Under the pieces are notes generated by a model that saw only the letters and a list, made by a program, of their open reading frames with translations, was not told where the DNA came from and did no database searches. Source: Bacteroidales bacterium (lineage in GTDB: Bacteria; Bacteroidota; Bacteroidia; Bacteroidales; Muribaculaceae). From it: a DNA stretch of 19,549 nt. Position 1 is the first letter of the stretch. Each line of letters starts with the position of its first letter. The stretch spans positions 1 through 19,549 of the forward strand of contig SFNC01000030.1 of NCBI GenBank assembly GCA_004554255.1, given 5' to 3'. Below are positions 7,158 to 15,497 of this stretch, one piece after another. Made by a program: the position numbers and the translations under genes.

Positions 7158-8482
7158 TAGTTTTTGGGAGTTTCCTTCTTATGATTTTTAGCATCCGATG
7201 CAGGCTTACGGCGTTTTGCCGCGCGGGTTTTAGGCCCATGTCCGGACGACACCTTGCCGCGGTTCTTGCCACCGCGACCGCCGCGGCGTCCATGACGGTT
7301 TCCGCGACGCTCTCCCGGCATATCGTCTCCGGCGTCCGAATCCCCGTCGCCACGCAACTCCTCAGGAATCTCGCCGCGACGAACGCGAATCTCCAGCGTG
7401 CGCTCTATCTGGGCGAATTTGCGGCGCTCGCGGTCGCCGACAAACGTGATGGCACGTCCTTCGGCGCCGGCTCGGGCCGTACGCCCCACGCGGTGCACAT
7501 AATCCTCGGCCTCATGCGGCACGTCGTAATTGACCACCATTGTAATGTCGTCAATATCAATGCCTCGCGAGACTATGTCCGTGGCAACAAGGATATCCAC
7601 ACGTCCGGCGCGGAAGTCGTGCATCACACGGTCGCGATCGGCCTGTTCAAGGTCGCTGTGTATCTCGGCGACGTTATAGTGGGCGCGGCGCAGGTCGCGG
7701 GTCAAATCCTTGACTTTCAGCTTGGAGGAAACGAATACAATTACACGTTTGTTTGGTCCGTGGGCAAAAACATGCTTGAGAATCGGTGTTTTCTGCGTCT
7801 CATTGCAGATATAAACGCTCTGGTCAATATTTTCACCGGGTTTGCTGACAGCGAGCTTAACCTCGGCGGGATTGTCAAGGATATTCTTTGCCAGCCGCTG
7901 GATTTTGTCCGGCATCGTTGCTGAGAACATAAGCGTCTGCCTTTGCTTGGGCAAGTGCTTGACAACCTGCATGATATCGTCATAAAATCCCATGTCCAGC
8001 ATTCTGTCCGCCTCGTCAAGGACAAAAAAGGACACCTTGGACAGGTCCACATATCCCATCTGTAAGTGAGCGAGCAGTCGTCCCGGAGTGGCAATCACCA
8101 CATCGGCGCCCATCTTGAGGCCGCGCTGCTGCTGGCCGAAAGTCTTGCCGTCCGTGCCGCCGTACACTGCCACGCTACTGATGGGCAGGAAGTAGCTGAA
8201 ACCCTCCATCTGGCGGTCTATCTGCTGTGCCAGCTCACGCGTCGGCGCCATTACTATGCAGTTTATGGCGTCGGTGGGAGCATTTTCCGTGTACAGGCGC
8301 GAAATCACCGGCAACAGATAGGCGGCAGTCTTGCCGGTACCCGTCTGCGCGCAGGCGATAAGGTCGCGGCCTTCAAGCACGTAGGGAATGGCCTGCTCCT
8401 GAATGGGGGTGCACTCGTCGAAGTGCATATCGTATAAAGCGTCAAGAACCTCGTCGCTGAGGTCTAAATCCTCAAATCTCAT
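7157..8482 (-). CDS. DEAD-box ATP-dependent RNA helicase, RhlE-like
   Basis: This 441-residue helicase unwinds RNA duplexes using ATP and likely works in ribosome assembly or RNA turnover. All core motifs are visible: Q-motif region TPIQEQAIP, Walker A AQTGTGKT at 45-52, APTRELA at 79-85, TPGR at 132-135, DEAD at 156-159, SAT at 187-189, ATDIVSRGID at 300-309 and HRVGRTARAG at 330-339. The C-terminal tail from about 385 is very basic, with RGG-like repeats, as in RhlE-type helicases that use such tails to bind RNA. The gene is complete and has its own promoter. Its 3' end runs into the dispersed repeat, which supplies the last codons, the stop and a hairpin. The exact subfamily cannot be fixed without a tree. 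Confidence 0.95.
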   Translation of the reverse strand: MRFEDLDLSDEVLDALYDMHFDECTPIQEQAIPYVLEGRDLIACAQTGTGKTAAYLLPVISRLYTENAPTDAINCIVMAPTRELAQQIDRQMEGFSYFLPISSVAVYGGTDGKTFGQQQRGLKMGADVVIATPGRLLAHLQMGYVDLSKVSFFVLDEADRMLDMGFYDDIMQVVKHLPKQRQTLMFSATMPDKIQRLAKNILDNPAEVKLAVSKPGENIDQSVYICNETQKTPILKHVFAHGPNKRVIVFVSSKLKVKDLTRDLRRAHYNVAEIHSDLEQADRDRVMHDFRAGRVDILVATDIVSRGIDIDDITMVVNYDVPHEAEDYVHRVGRTARAGAEGRAITFVGDRERRKFAQIERTLEIRVRRGEIPEELRGDGDSDAGDDMPGERRGNRHGRRGGRGGKNRGKVSSGHGPKTRAAKRRKPASDAKNHKKETPKN

Positions 8483-8549
8483 TGTGATATGTCGGTTTAT
8501 TATGGTTTAAAACAACCGGAAGCAAGTATAAACTCCGTATAACTTCAAT

Positions 8550-8581
8550 GCAAAGGTAGTGTTTTTTGCACAGAATGGCAA
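8550..8581 (-). promoter_or_regulatory. Predicted helicase promoter
   Basis: On the minus strand TTG (8581-8579), 20 bases, then TACCTTTGC (8558-8550) matches the Bacteroidetes promoter form exactly. The leader would be about 60 bases. Confidence 0.75.
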
Positions 8582-8676
8582 TATCATCACGTGCATATAC
8601 ACGTAAAAAGGGGCAATAACGTCCGATGACGCAATTAATAATTGTTAAATGCGACACATATATGCGTGGATTATGC

Positions 8677-8685
8677 TATCTTTGC
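8677..8685 (+). promoter_or_regulatory. Predicted -7 element for the GT117 operon
   Basis: TATCTTTGC fits TAnnTTTGC and would start transcription near 8692. No TTG lies 20 bases upstream. This element sits between an in-frame ATG at 8642 and the one at 8741, which supports the later start for the downstream gene. Confidence 0.55.
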
Positions 8686-8740
8686 AGATTGTAAATCATC
8701 AAATACAGAGACCCGAAATATTCATCCCCAAACCAATCAG

Positions 8741-11700
8741 ATGAAGAGATATAACATCGTCAACAATTCGCTGGGCTGGCTCTGCTTCATTGTGGCAGCA
8801 GTCACCTATCTGCTCACGCTTGAGCCTACAGCGAGTTTCTGGGATTGCCCCGAGTTCATAACCCAAGGCTTCAAGCTGGAAGTCGGCCATCCGCCGGGCA
8901 ACCCGATATTCATGCTCACCGCACGCTTTTTCGTGACCCTGTTCGGAGGCACGGCACAGAATGCGGCGCTGGCAGTAAACACCATGTCGGCACTGCTTTC
9001 GGCAGCCACTATCCTGTTGCTGTTCTGGACTATAACGCACCTGGCAAAGCGCCTGATAGTGCGTGACGACAGCGAGGTGAGCCTTCGCAAGCTTGTGATA
9101 ATAATGGGTGCCGGACTCTGCGGCGCGCTGGCCTACACATGGTCGGACACCTTCTGGTTCTCGGCCGTGGAAGGCGAGGTTTACGCATTCTCGTCGTTCT
9201 GTACCGCCCTGGTTTTCTGGCTGATACTGAAATGGGAGAACCGCTGCGACCAACCGCACTCGGACCGTTATCTGATTCTGATAGCCTACATTATCGGCAT
9301 CTCCATCGCCGTGCACCTGCTCAACCTGCTGTGCGTACCCGCGATTGTGCTGGTATTCTACTACCGCAAAGTCAAGAATCCCACTGTCTGGGGTTCACTG
9401 GCAGCGCTCGGCATCTCTTTTGTGATTGTGGCACTGATACTTTACGGACTGGTGCCCGGATTTATCTCGGTAGCACAGCGATTCGAGATTGTCTTTGTCA
9501 ACTGGTTCGGATTCAGCTATAACAGCGGCGTAATCGCCTACGTGCTCCTGACGGTAATAACATTCCTGTGGACACTGTGGGAGCTGTTCAAGCAGAAATC
9601 ACCGGCCGCGATACGCATAAGCGTGTTCCTGAGCGTATTCCTCAGCGGCATGCCGTTCATCGGCCACGGCTGGGTTATTCCGGTATTGGTTATCGGCGCC
9701 CTGGCCGCTTACCTCTTCGGGTTCTGCCGCCGCATTCCGGTGCGCGTGTTCAGCGTCTGCATCTGGAGCATTTTCGTGATATTCATCGGCTACAGCTCGT
9801 ACGCGCTGCTGCTTATCCGCTCAAGCGCCGACACGCCCATGAACCAGAACTCGCCCGACAATGTATTCGCACTCGCAAGCTATCTTAACCGCGAGCAGTA
9901 CGGCGACCGTCCCCTGTTCTACGGCCAGACGCTCGCCGAGGAGCTTCAGCCCGAGCAGTACGTCGGCAAGGATGAGGACGGCACGCCCCTATTTGTATAT
10001 GAGATTGACGAGAACGGCTACCCCCTCACTTCGCCCATAACAGGCATAAAATACAGTGCGGGAGTACCCACCGACATAGGCGAGGACCTGTATACCAAGA
10101 TAGTAAAGACATCGCCCGATCAGCCCGACCGATACGTGAAAGAAGTGCATCACCCCGAGTACCAGTATTCATCGGATGTGATGATGCTGTTGCCGCGCAT
10201 ATACAGCACACTGCCTCAGCACGTCAAGAACTACAAGAGCTGGGCTGTTTACGAGAACGAGGACTTTGCCAACATACCCGACGCACTGCGTCTGCGCTGG
10301 AAGCAGATGGGCTATGCCCCCGCCAGGGAGGTTGAAACCTACATTAACAACATCCGCGAGTTTGACATGGGCACCTATGCAGACCGCGAAGGCAACGAGC
10401 TGCCTTACCGCCCGATGGGTTGGAAGATGGGACTCGGCGCCAACCTCCGCTACTTCTTCAATTACCAGCTGAACCACATGTACTGGCGCTACTTTATGTG
10501 GAACTTCGCCGGACGCCAGAACGACCTCCAGGGCAACGGCGAACCGCATCTGGGCAACTGGATTAGCGGCATCCCCGCTATTGACAATGCCCGCCTGGGC
10601 GACCAGTCGGCTCTCCCCGACGAATTCGGCGAGGGCAACAAGGGCCACAATGTATTCTACATGCTGCCCCTTATCCTGGGCATCCTGGGTCTGCTGTGGC
10701 AGGCGCTGGCACACCATGCCGGCGGCACTCGCCGCGGCATTGAGCAGTTCTGGGTGATATTCTTCCTGTTCTTTATGACAGGTATTGCCATCGTACTGTA
10801 TCTGAACCAGACTCCCGGACAGCCCCGCGAGCGCGATTATGCATTTGCCGGAAGTTTCTATGCCTTTGCGATATGGATGGGACTCGGCATCCCCGCCGTG
10901 GCACACATGCTGAAAGCCCTGTTCCGCCTCTGCACCGGAACGGCACCCAAACGCGACAAAAAAGGCGAGATGGTCGCTCCGGGCAAAGTGCTAAGCAACG
11001 GCGCCGCATGGGGATTCGCCGGAATTGCATTCGTAATCGCCATCGCCATACCCCTGCAGATGGTCTCGCAGACCTGGGATGACCACGACCGCTCGGGACG
11101 CTATACCGCCCGCGACTTCGGCATGAATTACCTGAACTCGCTGGACGACAACGCTATAATATTCACCAACGGCGACAACGACACCTTCCCGCTCTGGTAT
11201 GCGCAGGAGGTGGAAGGATGCCGCACGGACGTCAAGGTGGTAAACCTCTCGTATCTGGCCACCGACTGGTACGCCAACCAGCTGCGCCGGCCCTCGTACG
11301 AGGCCAGGCCGGTGCCCATGTACATGACCCCCGAAGACTTCCAGTACGAAAGCTTCTGGATGCGCTACCGTCCCGGCAATGACTCCCTGTCAATGATTCC
11401 GGTTACCGCCCGACAGGCGCTTACCGAAATGTATGCCAAGGGTCGTGAATCGCGTATGTCGCTCGGCGGCAGAGCGAATTCCGAGTTCGAGCTGACACGC
11501 CCCAACATTTATGTTCCGCTGGACAGCGTTGCCACCCTTAAGGCCTTCGGAACTCTGCCCGACACCTACAGCGCCGACCGCGGCGGATATTACATGGACC
11601 TGTCTCCGGCCGGCATCGGCGGCTCGGCAGGACTGAACCGCGCTCTTGCCTACGACATGATTGCCAACAGTGCCGAAGGCGGCTGGATGCGCCCCATCTA

Positions 11701-12649
11701 CTTCGCTACCACCGTCTCCTCCGATATGTACCTGGGCCTCTCACCCTTCCTGTACAACACCGGTATGGCCAAGCAAGTCACTCCCTTCCACGGTTACGCC
11801 GGCACGCCGTCGCCCGTGGCCGACAAAGCCTATCGCAACATAATGTCGCGCTTCCGCTGGGGTGGCCTCGATTCCGGCAAGGACCTGTACCTTGACGAGA
11901 CTATACACCGTATGGTATCGTCCACACGCCTTGCCATCCTGGATGTGATCTCTGACCTCCTTGTAGAGCCTGAAAAAGCCGCATCGACATGGGCCAAGGA
12001 CTATGCACGCAAGCACAACGAGCCCGTCCCGTCCACCCAGGCCGACATGGCCCGCCGCCTCATCAAGGAGATGGACACCCGTATGCCCGAGGCAACAGTG
12101 CCTTACGAGACATACATTGACCTGGAGCGCGCCGAGACTCTGTGCAACCTTTATGCGATAACCGGCAACGAGGGCGACCTCAAGGCCGCACAGAAGGCGC
12201 TGGACGGCGTTACCGCAAGATACGGACAGTTAGTGAAGTATGCGGCAAGCATAGACCCGGGCACACGCGCCAACCTCGGCAACGAGGCCCGTCAGTCGCT
12301 GACATTCCCCGAACTCGCCGTGGGCTTCCGCAACTACCTTGACCTCCGTCAGGCAATGGTGAAAGCCGGCGCCGACGAGGAGCACCTGGCAATTCTTGAC
12401 GAATCGGCGACCACCGGTATCGGCCAGTACATATACAACTGGATTTACCTTACCGAGTACTCGGACGAAGATCTGGAGAAACTCGCATACGCCAACCCTG
12501 ACAATTATGCACGCCTGGTCGCTTACGCCCTGCAGCTGCGCGAATTCCACCGCCATTACCTGCCCGGCAAGAACATCATGGCCCACACCAACGATGCCGC
12601 ACGCAAAATGGGCGTGACCCTGAACGAGTGGCGCACCGTGGCCAAGTAA
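8741..12649 (+). CDS. Glycosyltransferase family 117 protein (DUF2723), large multi-pass membrane protein
   Basis: This 1302-residue protein belongs to the Bacteroidota DUF2723/GT117 family, predicted GT-C-type glycosyltransferases related in layout to protein O-mannosyltransferases. The N-terminal region carries about a dozen membrane helices. The first extracytoplasmic loop has the acidic motif FWDCPEF (D35, E38) followed by GHPPGNP near 49-55, the likely catalytic region. The middle holds SPDNVFALASYLNREQYGDR, and the C-terminal soluble half has NGDNDTFPLWYAQEVEG near residue 811, both family hallmarks as I recall them. I start it at the ATG at 8741 because the ATG at 8642 lies upstream of the probable transcript start. 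It heads an operon-like set with a deacetylase 17 bases downstream. A role in protein or envelope glycosylation is inference from the family; substrate and sugar donor are unknown. Confidence 0.9.
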   Translation: MKRYNIVNNSLGWLCFIVAAVTYLLTLEPTASFWDCPEFITQGFKLEVGHPPGNPIFMLTARFFVTLFGGTAQNAALAVNTMSALLSAATILLLFWTITHLAKRLIVRDDSEVSLRKLVIIMGAGLCGALAYTWSDTFWFSAVEGEVYAFSSFCTALVFWLILKWENRCDQPHSDRYLILIAYIIGISIAVHLLNLLCVPAIVLVFYYRKVKNPTVWGSLAALGISFVIVALILYGLVPGFISVAQRFEIVFVNWFGFSYNSGVIAYVLLTVITFLWTLWELFKQKSPAAIRISVFLSVFLSGMPFIGHGWVIPVLVIGALAAYLFGFCRRIPVRVFSVCIWSIFVIFIGYSSYALLLIRSSADTPMNQNSPDNVFALASYLNREQYGDRPLFYGQTLAEELQPEQYVGKDEDGTPLFVYEIDENGYPLTSPITGIKYSAGVPTDIGEDLYTKIVKTSPDQPDRYVKEVHHPEYQYSSDVMMLLPRIYSTLPQHVKNYKSWAVYENEDFANIPDALRLRWKQMGYAPAREVETYINNIREFDMGTYADREGNELPYRPMGWKMGLGANLRYFFNYQLNHMYWRYFMWNFAGRQNDLQGNGEPHLGNWISGIPAIDNARLGDQSALPDEFGEGNKGHNVFYMLPLILGILGLLWQALAHHAGGTRRGIEQFWVIFFLFFMTGIAIVLYLNQTPGQPRERDYAFAGSFYAFAIWMGLGIPAVAHMLKALFRLCTGTAPKRDKKGEMVAPGKVLSNGAAWGFAGIAFVIAIAIPLQMVSQTWDDHDRSGRYTARDFGMNYLNSLDDNAIIFTNGDNDTFPLWYAQEVEGCRTDVKVVNLSYLATDWYANQLRRPSYEARPVPMYMTPEDFQYESFWMRYRPGNDSLSMIPVTARQALTEMYAKGRESRMSLGGRANSEFELTRPNIYVPLDSVATLKAFGTLPDTYSADRGGYYMDLSPAGIGGSAGLNRALAYDMIANSAEGGWMRPIYFATTVSSDMYLGLSPFLYNTGMAKQVTPFHGYAGTPSPVADKAYRNIMSRFRWGGLDSGKDLYLDETIHRMVSSTRLAILDVISDLLVEPEKAASTWAKDYARKHNEPVPSTQADMARRLIKEMDTRMPEATVPYETYIDLERAETLCNLYAITGNEGDLKAAQKALDGVTARYGQLVKYAASIDPGTRANLGNEARQSLTFPELAVGFRNYLDLRQAMVKAGADEEHLAILDESATTGIGQYIYNWIYLTEYSDEDLEKLAYANPDNYARLVAYALQLREFHRHYLPGKNIMAHTNDAARKMGVTLNEWRTVAK

Positions 12650-12666
12650 CTCCACGCTTAGCGCGT

Positions 12667-13284
12667 ATGTTTATTGAACAACCCCCATTCCTGTATCGCC
12701 TCCTTTTCCCGGAGGCGATATGGCGTATTAAACAGCCGGGAATCAAGGCCGCGTACCTTACTTTCGACGACGGCCCGATTCCCGAAGTCACCCCTGACGT
12801 CCTGGATATTCTGGACAGATACGGCGTAAAGGCCACATTTTTCATGGTGGGAGACAACGTGGCACGCCACCCCGAGCTGCTGCAGGAGGTCAAGCGCCGC
12901 GGACACGCCGTGGGCAACCACACCATGAAGCACATCCAGGGCATACACTGCTCCTGGCGCACTTACGCACGTAATATCGCCGACGCCGACGCCCTTATCG
13001 GCTCGCTGCTGTTCAGACCGCCGCACGGGCTGATGAAGCGCATACAGATGCGCGTGGTAAACGAGCGCTACAACGTGGTGATGTACGATGTGGTGACGCG
13101 CGACTACAACCGTAAGCTCTCCGCCGACCGTGTCTTCGACAATGTGCGCCGCTATGCCCGCGACGGCTCCATAATCGTATTCCACGATTCGCTGAAATCC
13201 CGCGAGCGCGTCCTTGAGGCCTTGCCACGCGCCATAGAATGGCTCCACGACAACGGTTTCACGCTGCTGCCATTAAAACCATGA
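12667..13284 (+). CDS. NodB-type polysaccharide deacetylase family protein
   Basis: This 205-residue protein shows the carbohydrate esterase 4/NodB fold motifs in order: TFDDGP at 32-37 with the metal and catalytic aspartates, HTMKH at 85-89 with two metal histidines, RPPHG at 117-121 (family form often RPPYG), and IVFHDS with His173. Enzymes of this family remove acetyl groups from N-acetylated sugars. There is no signal peptide or membrane helix, so it may act in the cytoplasm or leave by another route. I chose the ATG at 12667, 17 bases after the GT117 stop; an in-frame ATG at 12628 would overlap the previous gene and add residues unlike the family. The stop overlaps the queG start (ATGA). 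The substrate cannot be told from sequence. Confidence 0.92.
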   Translation: MFIEQPPFLYRLLFPEAIWRIKQPGIKAAYLTFDDGPIPEVTPDVLDILDRYGVKATFFMVGDNVARHPELLQEVKRRGHAVGNHTMKHIQGIHCSWRTYARNIADADALIGSLLFRPPHGLMKRIQMRVVNERYNVVMYDVVTRDYNRKLSADRVFDNVRRYARDGSIIVFHDSLKSRERVLEALPRAIEWLHDNGFTLLPLKP

Positions 13285-14231
13285 CAGCCTCTGCCGCCGA
13301 AATATCCCGCCTGATGTCCCGCGCCGGCGCCTACGCCTGCGGATTCTGCGTGGCCGAACCCGTCTGCGATGCCGACATTGAAGCCCTTAACTGGTGGGTC
13401 GGCGCCGGCAATCATGCCGATATGGACTGGATGACGCGCAACAGCGACATCCGCCGCGACCCGCGTCTGCTGCTGGACGGAGCACAGACGCTGATAGTCT
13501 CCATTTTCAATTATCACGCTCCCGAGGTCGCTCCACAGACAGAGCATGCCCGCATCGCCTCGTACGCGCGCGTGCGCGATTACCATATAGTATTGCGCGA
13601 GCGACTTGCTACGGTGGCCGAGGCTATCCGTGCACGCTATGGCGGTGAATGCCGCATCTGCATAGACAGCGCGCCCCTGCGCGAGCGGTACTGGGCACAA
13701 CGGGCCGGGCTGGGATACTGCGCCCGCAACGGCCAGCTCACCGTCCCCGGCGCCGGCGCCGCATTCTTTATCGCCACAATCCTGTGGACCGGGACCGTGG
13801 ACATATACTCAGAGCCATATTCCGGACCGGGATGCGGCAACTGCCGCAGATGCGTGGACGCCTGCCCTACCGGAGCACTGCACGGCGACGGCACCCTTGA
13901 CTGCCGGCGCTGCCTGTCATACCTCACAATCGAGAGCCACAGCGACATTCCGGCGGACATAAACCCGCACGGCAACATGTTCGGCTGCGACACCTGCAGG
14001 CTGGCATGCCCGCACAGCCACAATGCCCCCGCCACAGCCGTCACCGAATTCCGCACTCCCCACCCCGCCGCGCTGCTCACCCCCGAGGAATGGCTGAAAA
14101 CCGGGACATCCGCCTTCCGCCGCATCACCTCCGGCTCCCCGCTGTCGCGCGTACGCCTTGCGCACCTCAAGTCCGTAATCCGCCGCCTGGAAATACCCGG
14201 AAAAGGCCAAACCGGCACACCTCACGATTAA
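13281..14231 (+). CDS. queG: Epoxyqueuosine reductase QueG
   Basis: This 316-residue cobalamin- and iron-sulfur-dependent enzyme catalyses the last step of queuosine synthesis, reducing epoxyqueuosine in tRNA. Visible are NHADMDWM in the N-terminal part, DSAP with Asp129 (position of the proposed general acid), and two cluster motifs. The first has Cys185, 188, 191 and 195-Pro, and the second Cys236, 239 and 243-Pro, with Cys211 in CLSYLTIE as the remaining ligand. The start at 13281 overlaps the deacetylase stop by four bases; an upstream in-frame ATG at 13239 would extend into that gene. It is shorter than enterobacterial QueG, lacking the C-terminal HEAT-repeat region, which is common for Bacteroidota as I recall. 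The usual GWIGKN segment reads GYCARN (145-150), a local divergence. Confidence 0.93.
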   Translation: MTASAAEISRLMSRAGAYACGFCVAEPVCDADIEALNWWVGAGNHADMDWMTRNSDIRRDPRLLLDGAQTLIVSIFNYHAPEVAPQTEHARIASYARVRDYHIVLRERLATVAEAIRARYGGECRICIDSAPLRERYWAQRAGLGYCARNGQLTVPGAGAAFFIATILWTGTVDIYSEPYSGPGCGNCRRCVDACPTGALHGDGTLDCRRCLSYLTIESHSDIPADINPHGNMFGCDTCRLACPHSHNAPATAVTEFRTPHPAALLTPEEWLKTGTSAFRRITSGSPLSRVRLAHLKSVIRRLEIPGKGQTGTPHD

Positions 14232-14290
14232 CATTTCTTAGCAAATCCGGCCTAATTTTCCGCGAAATAATTATTTTTTTCGTTAATTTG

Positions 14291-14322
14291 TTGGACAGAC
14301 AAATACAAATAGCTAACTTTGC
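14291..14322 (+). promoter_or_regulatory. Predicted sdhCAB promoter
   Basis: TTG at 14291-14293, 20 bases, then TAACTTTGC at 14314-14322 matches the Bacteroidetes promoter form exactly. Transcription would start near 14329, leaving a leader of about 77 bases that is AT-rich near the start codon. Confidence 0.8.
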
Positions 14323-14405
14323 ACTTTGTAGGCGGGGTGTACTCCGTCCGTACTCGAAAAATATCAAACAAAAAATAAATTCTAATCCTTCACTAAAATC
14401 ATCTT

Positions 14406-15485
14406 ATGTGGTTAATTAAATCATCTATAGGACGCAAGTTCGTGATGGCCATTACCGGCGTCTGCTTGGTTCTATTCGTTACTTTTCACGTGCTGATGAA
14501 TGCAGTGGCCCTGATGTGGCCGACCGCCTACAACTCGGTGTGCGAATTCCTCGGCGCCAACTGGTACGCCCTTATCGCCTCCATGGGTCTGGGCCTGCTC
14601 TTTGTCATTCACATCGTCTACGCCTTCTGGCTGACACTGCAGAACCGTGCCGCCCGCGGTACCGACCGCTATGCCGTAAACGCACGTCAGCCGCAGGTTG
14701 AATGGTCGTCCAAGAACATGCTCGTTCTCGGCATCGTAGTCCTGGCATTCCTTGCCGTGCACCTTATCCAGTTCTGGGCCAAGATGCAGTGGAACGAACT
14801 CCGCCACGCCGAACTGTCGGCGCTCCCCGTTGTAAACGGTGCTCCCGTAGGCCCGGCTCAGGGCACACTGATGCTCCAGCTCGCCTTCAGCTGCTGGTGG
14901 ACTCCCGTTATTTACATCATCGGCTTCATCGCCCTCTGGTTCCACATGACTCACGGTTTCTGGTCTATGTTCCAGACTGTGGGCTGGAACAACAAAATAT
15001 GGCTGAACCGTGTTAAATGCATCGCCAACTGGTGGACAACCATCGTTGTGCTTCTCTTCACCGCACAGGCTATTGTCTTCACCGTTGCCGCAAACCGCAA
15101 CTATTACACCGAGGATGCTGACCTCCAGGCTCAGTACGCCGAATACTGGGAAGACCTCGCAAGCACAACCGCCGAAGAATTCATGATGCCCATCAACGAC
15201 CAGCAGGCCAAAATCATCAAGGCTCAGGAAGAAGGCATGGACGTTGGCAAAATGCAGACCCTCTACCAGGATGTGCAGGCTTCTATCCAGAACTATGTGA
15301 TGGCCGACGGCCCCGCGTTCCTCACTAAAGCCAACGCTATTGTTGACGCTTACAACAAACAGTGCCCCAAGGTATTTGCTGAACAGAACAGCGGCATCAG
15401 CCAGCTCAAGATGCTCATCCGCAACGTTGAGCAGACCATCCCGGCTCCCATGCCCACCGAAAACGATAAACAACAAAAAAAATAA
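14406..15485 (+). CDS. sdhC: Succinate dehydrogenase/fumarate reductase cytochrome b subunit with long C-terminal extension
   Basis: This is the diheme cytochrome b anchor of the membrane-bound complex that couples succinate/fumarate to menaquinone. Five membrane helices lie near residues 12-32, 57-77, 103-123, 163-183 and 208-228. Candidate heme histidines are His28, His69, His119 and His180 or His183, matching the five-helix Bacillus/Wolinella-type subunit. That family usually ends soon after helix five, at roughly 220-260 residues. Here the chain continues to 359. Residues 232-359 form a charged, glutamine-rich, probably helical tail ending in a Pro-rich and Lys-rich segment (PAPMPTENDKQQKK). 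By the known topology of such anchors the tail should be on the periplasmic side. The reading frame is uninterrupted and codon use does not change. sdhA follows 12 bases later. Confidence 0.95.
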   Translation: MWLIKSSIGRKFVMAITGVCLVLFVTFHVLMNAVALMWPTAYNSVCEFLGANWYALIASMGLGLLFVIHIVYAFWLTLQNRAARGTDRYAVNARQPQVEWSSKNMLVLGIVVLAFLAVHLIQFWAKMQWNELRHAELSALPVVNGAPVGPAQGTLMLQLAFSCWWTPVIYIIGFIALWFHMTHGFWSMFQTVGWNNKIWLNRVKCIANWWTTIVVLLFTAQAIVFTVAANRNYYTEDADLQAQYAEYWEDLASTTAEEFMMPINDQQAKIIKAQEEGMDVGKMQTLYQDVQASIQNYVMADGPAFLTKANAIVDAYNKQCPKVFAEQNSGISQLKMLIRNVEQTIPAPMPTENDKQQKK

Positions 15486-15497
15486 TCACTCAGAGAT

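Noticed and set aside
7088..7924. 278-codon plus-strand frame opposite the helicase
   Set aside because: It is antisense to all helicase motifs and begins within a terminator and the dispersed repeat.
8642..8740. Upstream start for the GT117 gene, adding 33 residues
   Set aside because: The extra codons contain the predicted -7 element at 8677-8685 and show no family resemblance; the ATG at 8741 gives a normal N-terminus.
10169..10906. 245-codon minus-strand frame opposite the GT117 gene
   Set aside because: Shadow of the conserved glycosyltransferase; no start context or homology visible.
12628..12666. Upstream start for the deacetylase inside the GT117 gene
   Set aside because: The added residues overlap the end of the previous gene, and the ATG at 12667 gives a normal gap and N-terminus.
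14250..14282. A/T palindrome after queG considered as a terminator
   Set aside because: The stem is A/T only and weak; transcription may well run on toward the sdh promoter, but the sequence does not decide it.
14472..15476. 334-codon open frame on the minus strand opposite sdhC
   Set aside because: It is the antisense of a clear cytochrome b gene, has no recognisable protein features, and such long shadows are common in GC-rich, codon-biased genes.
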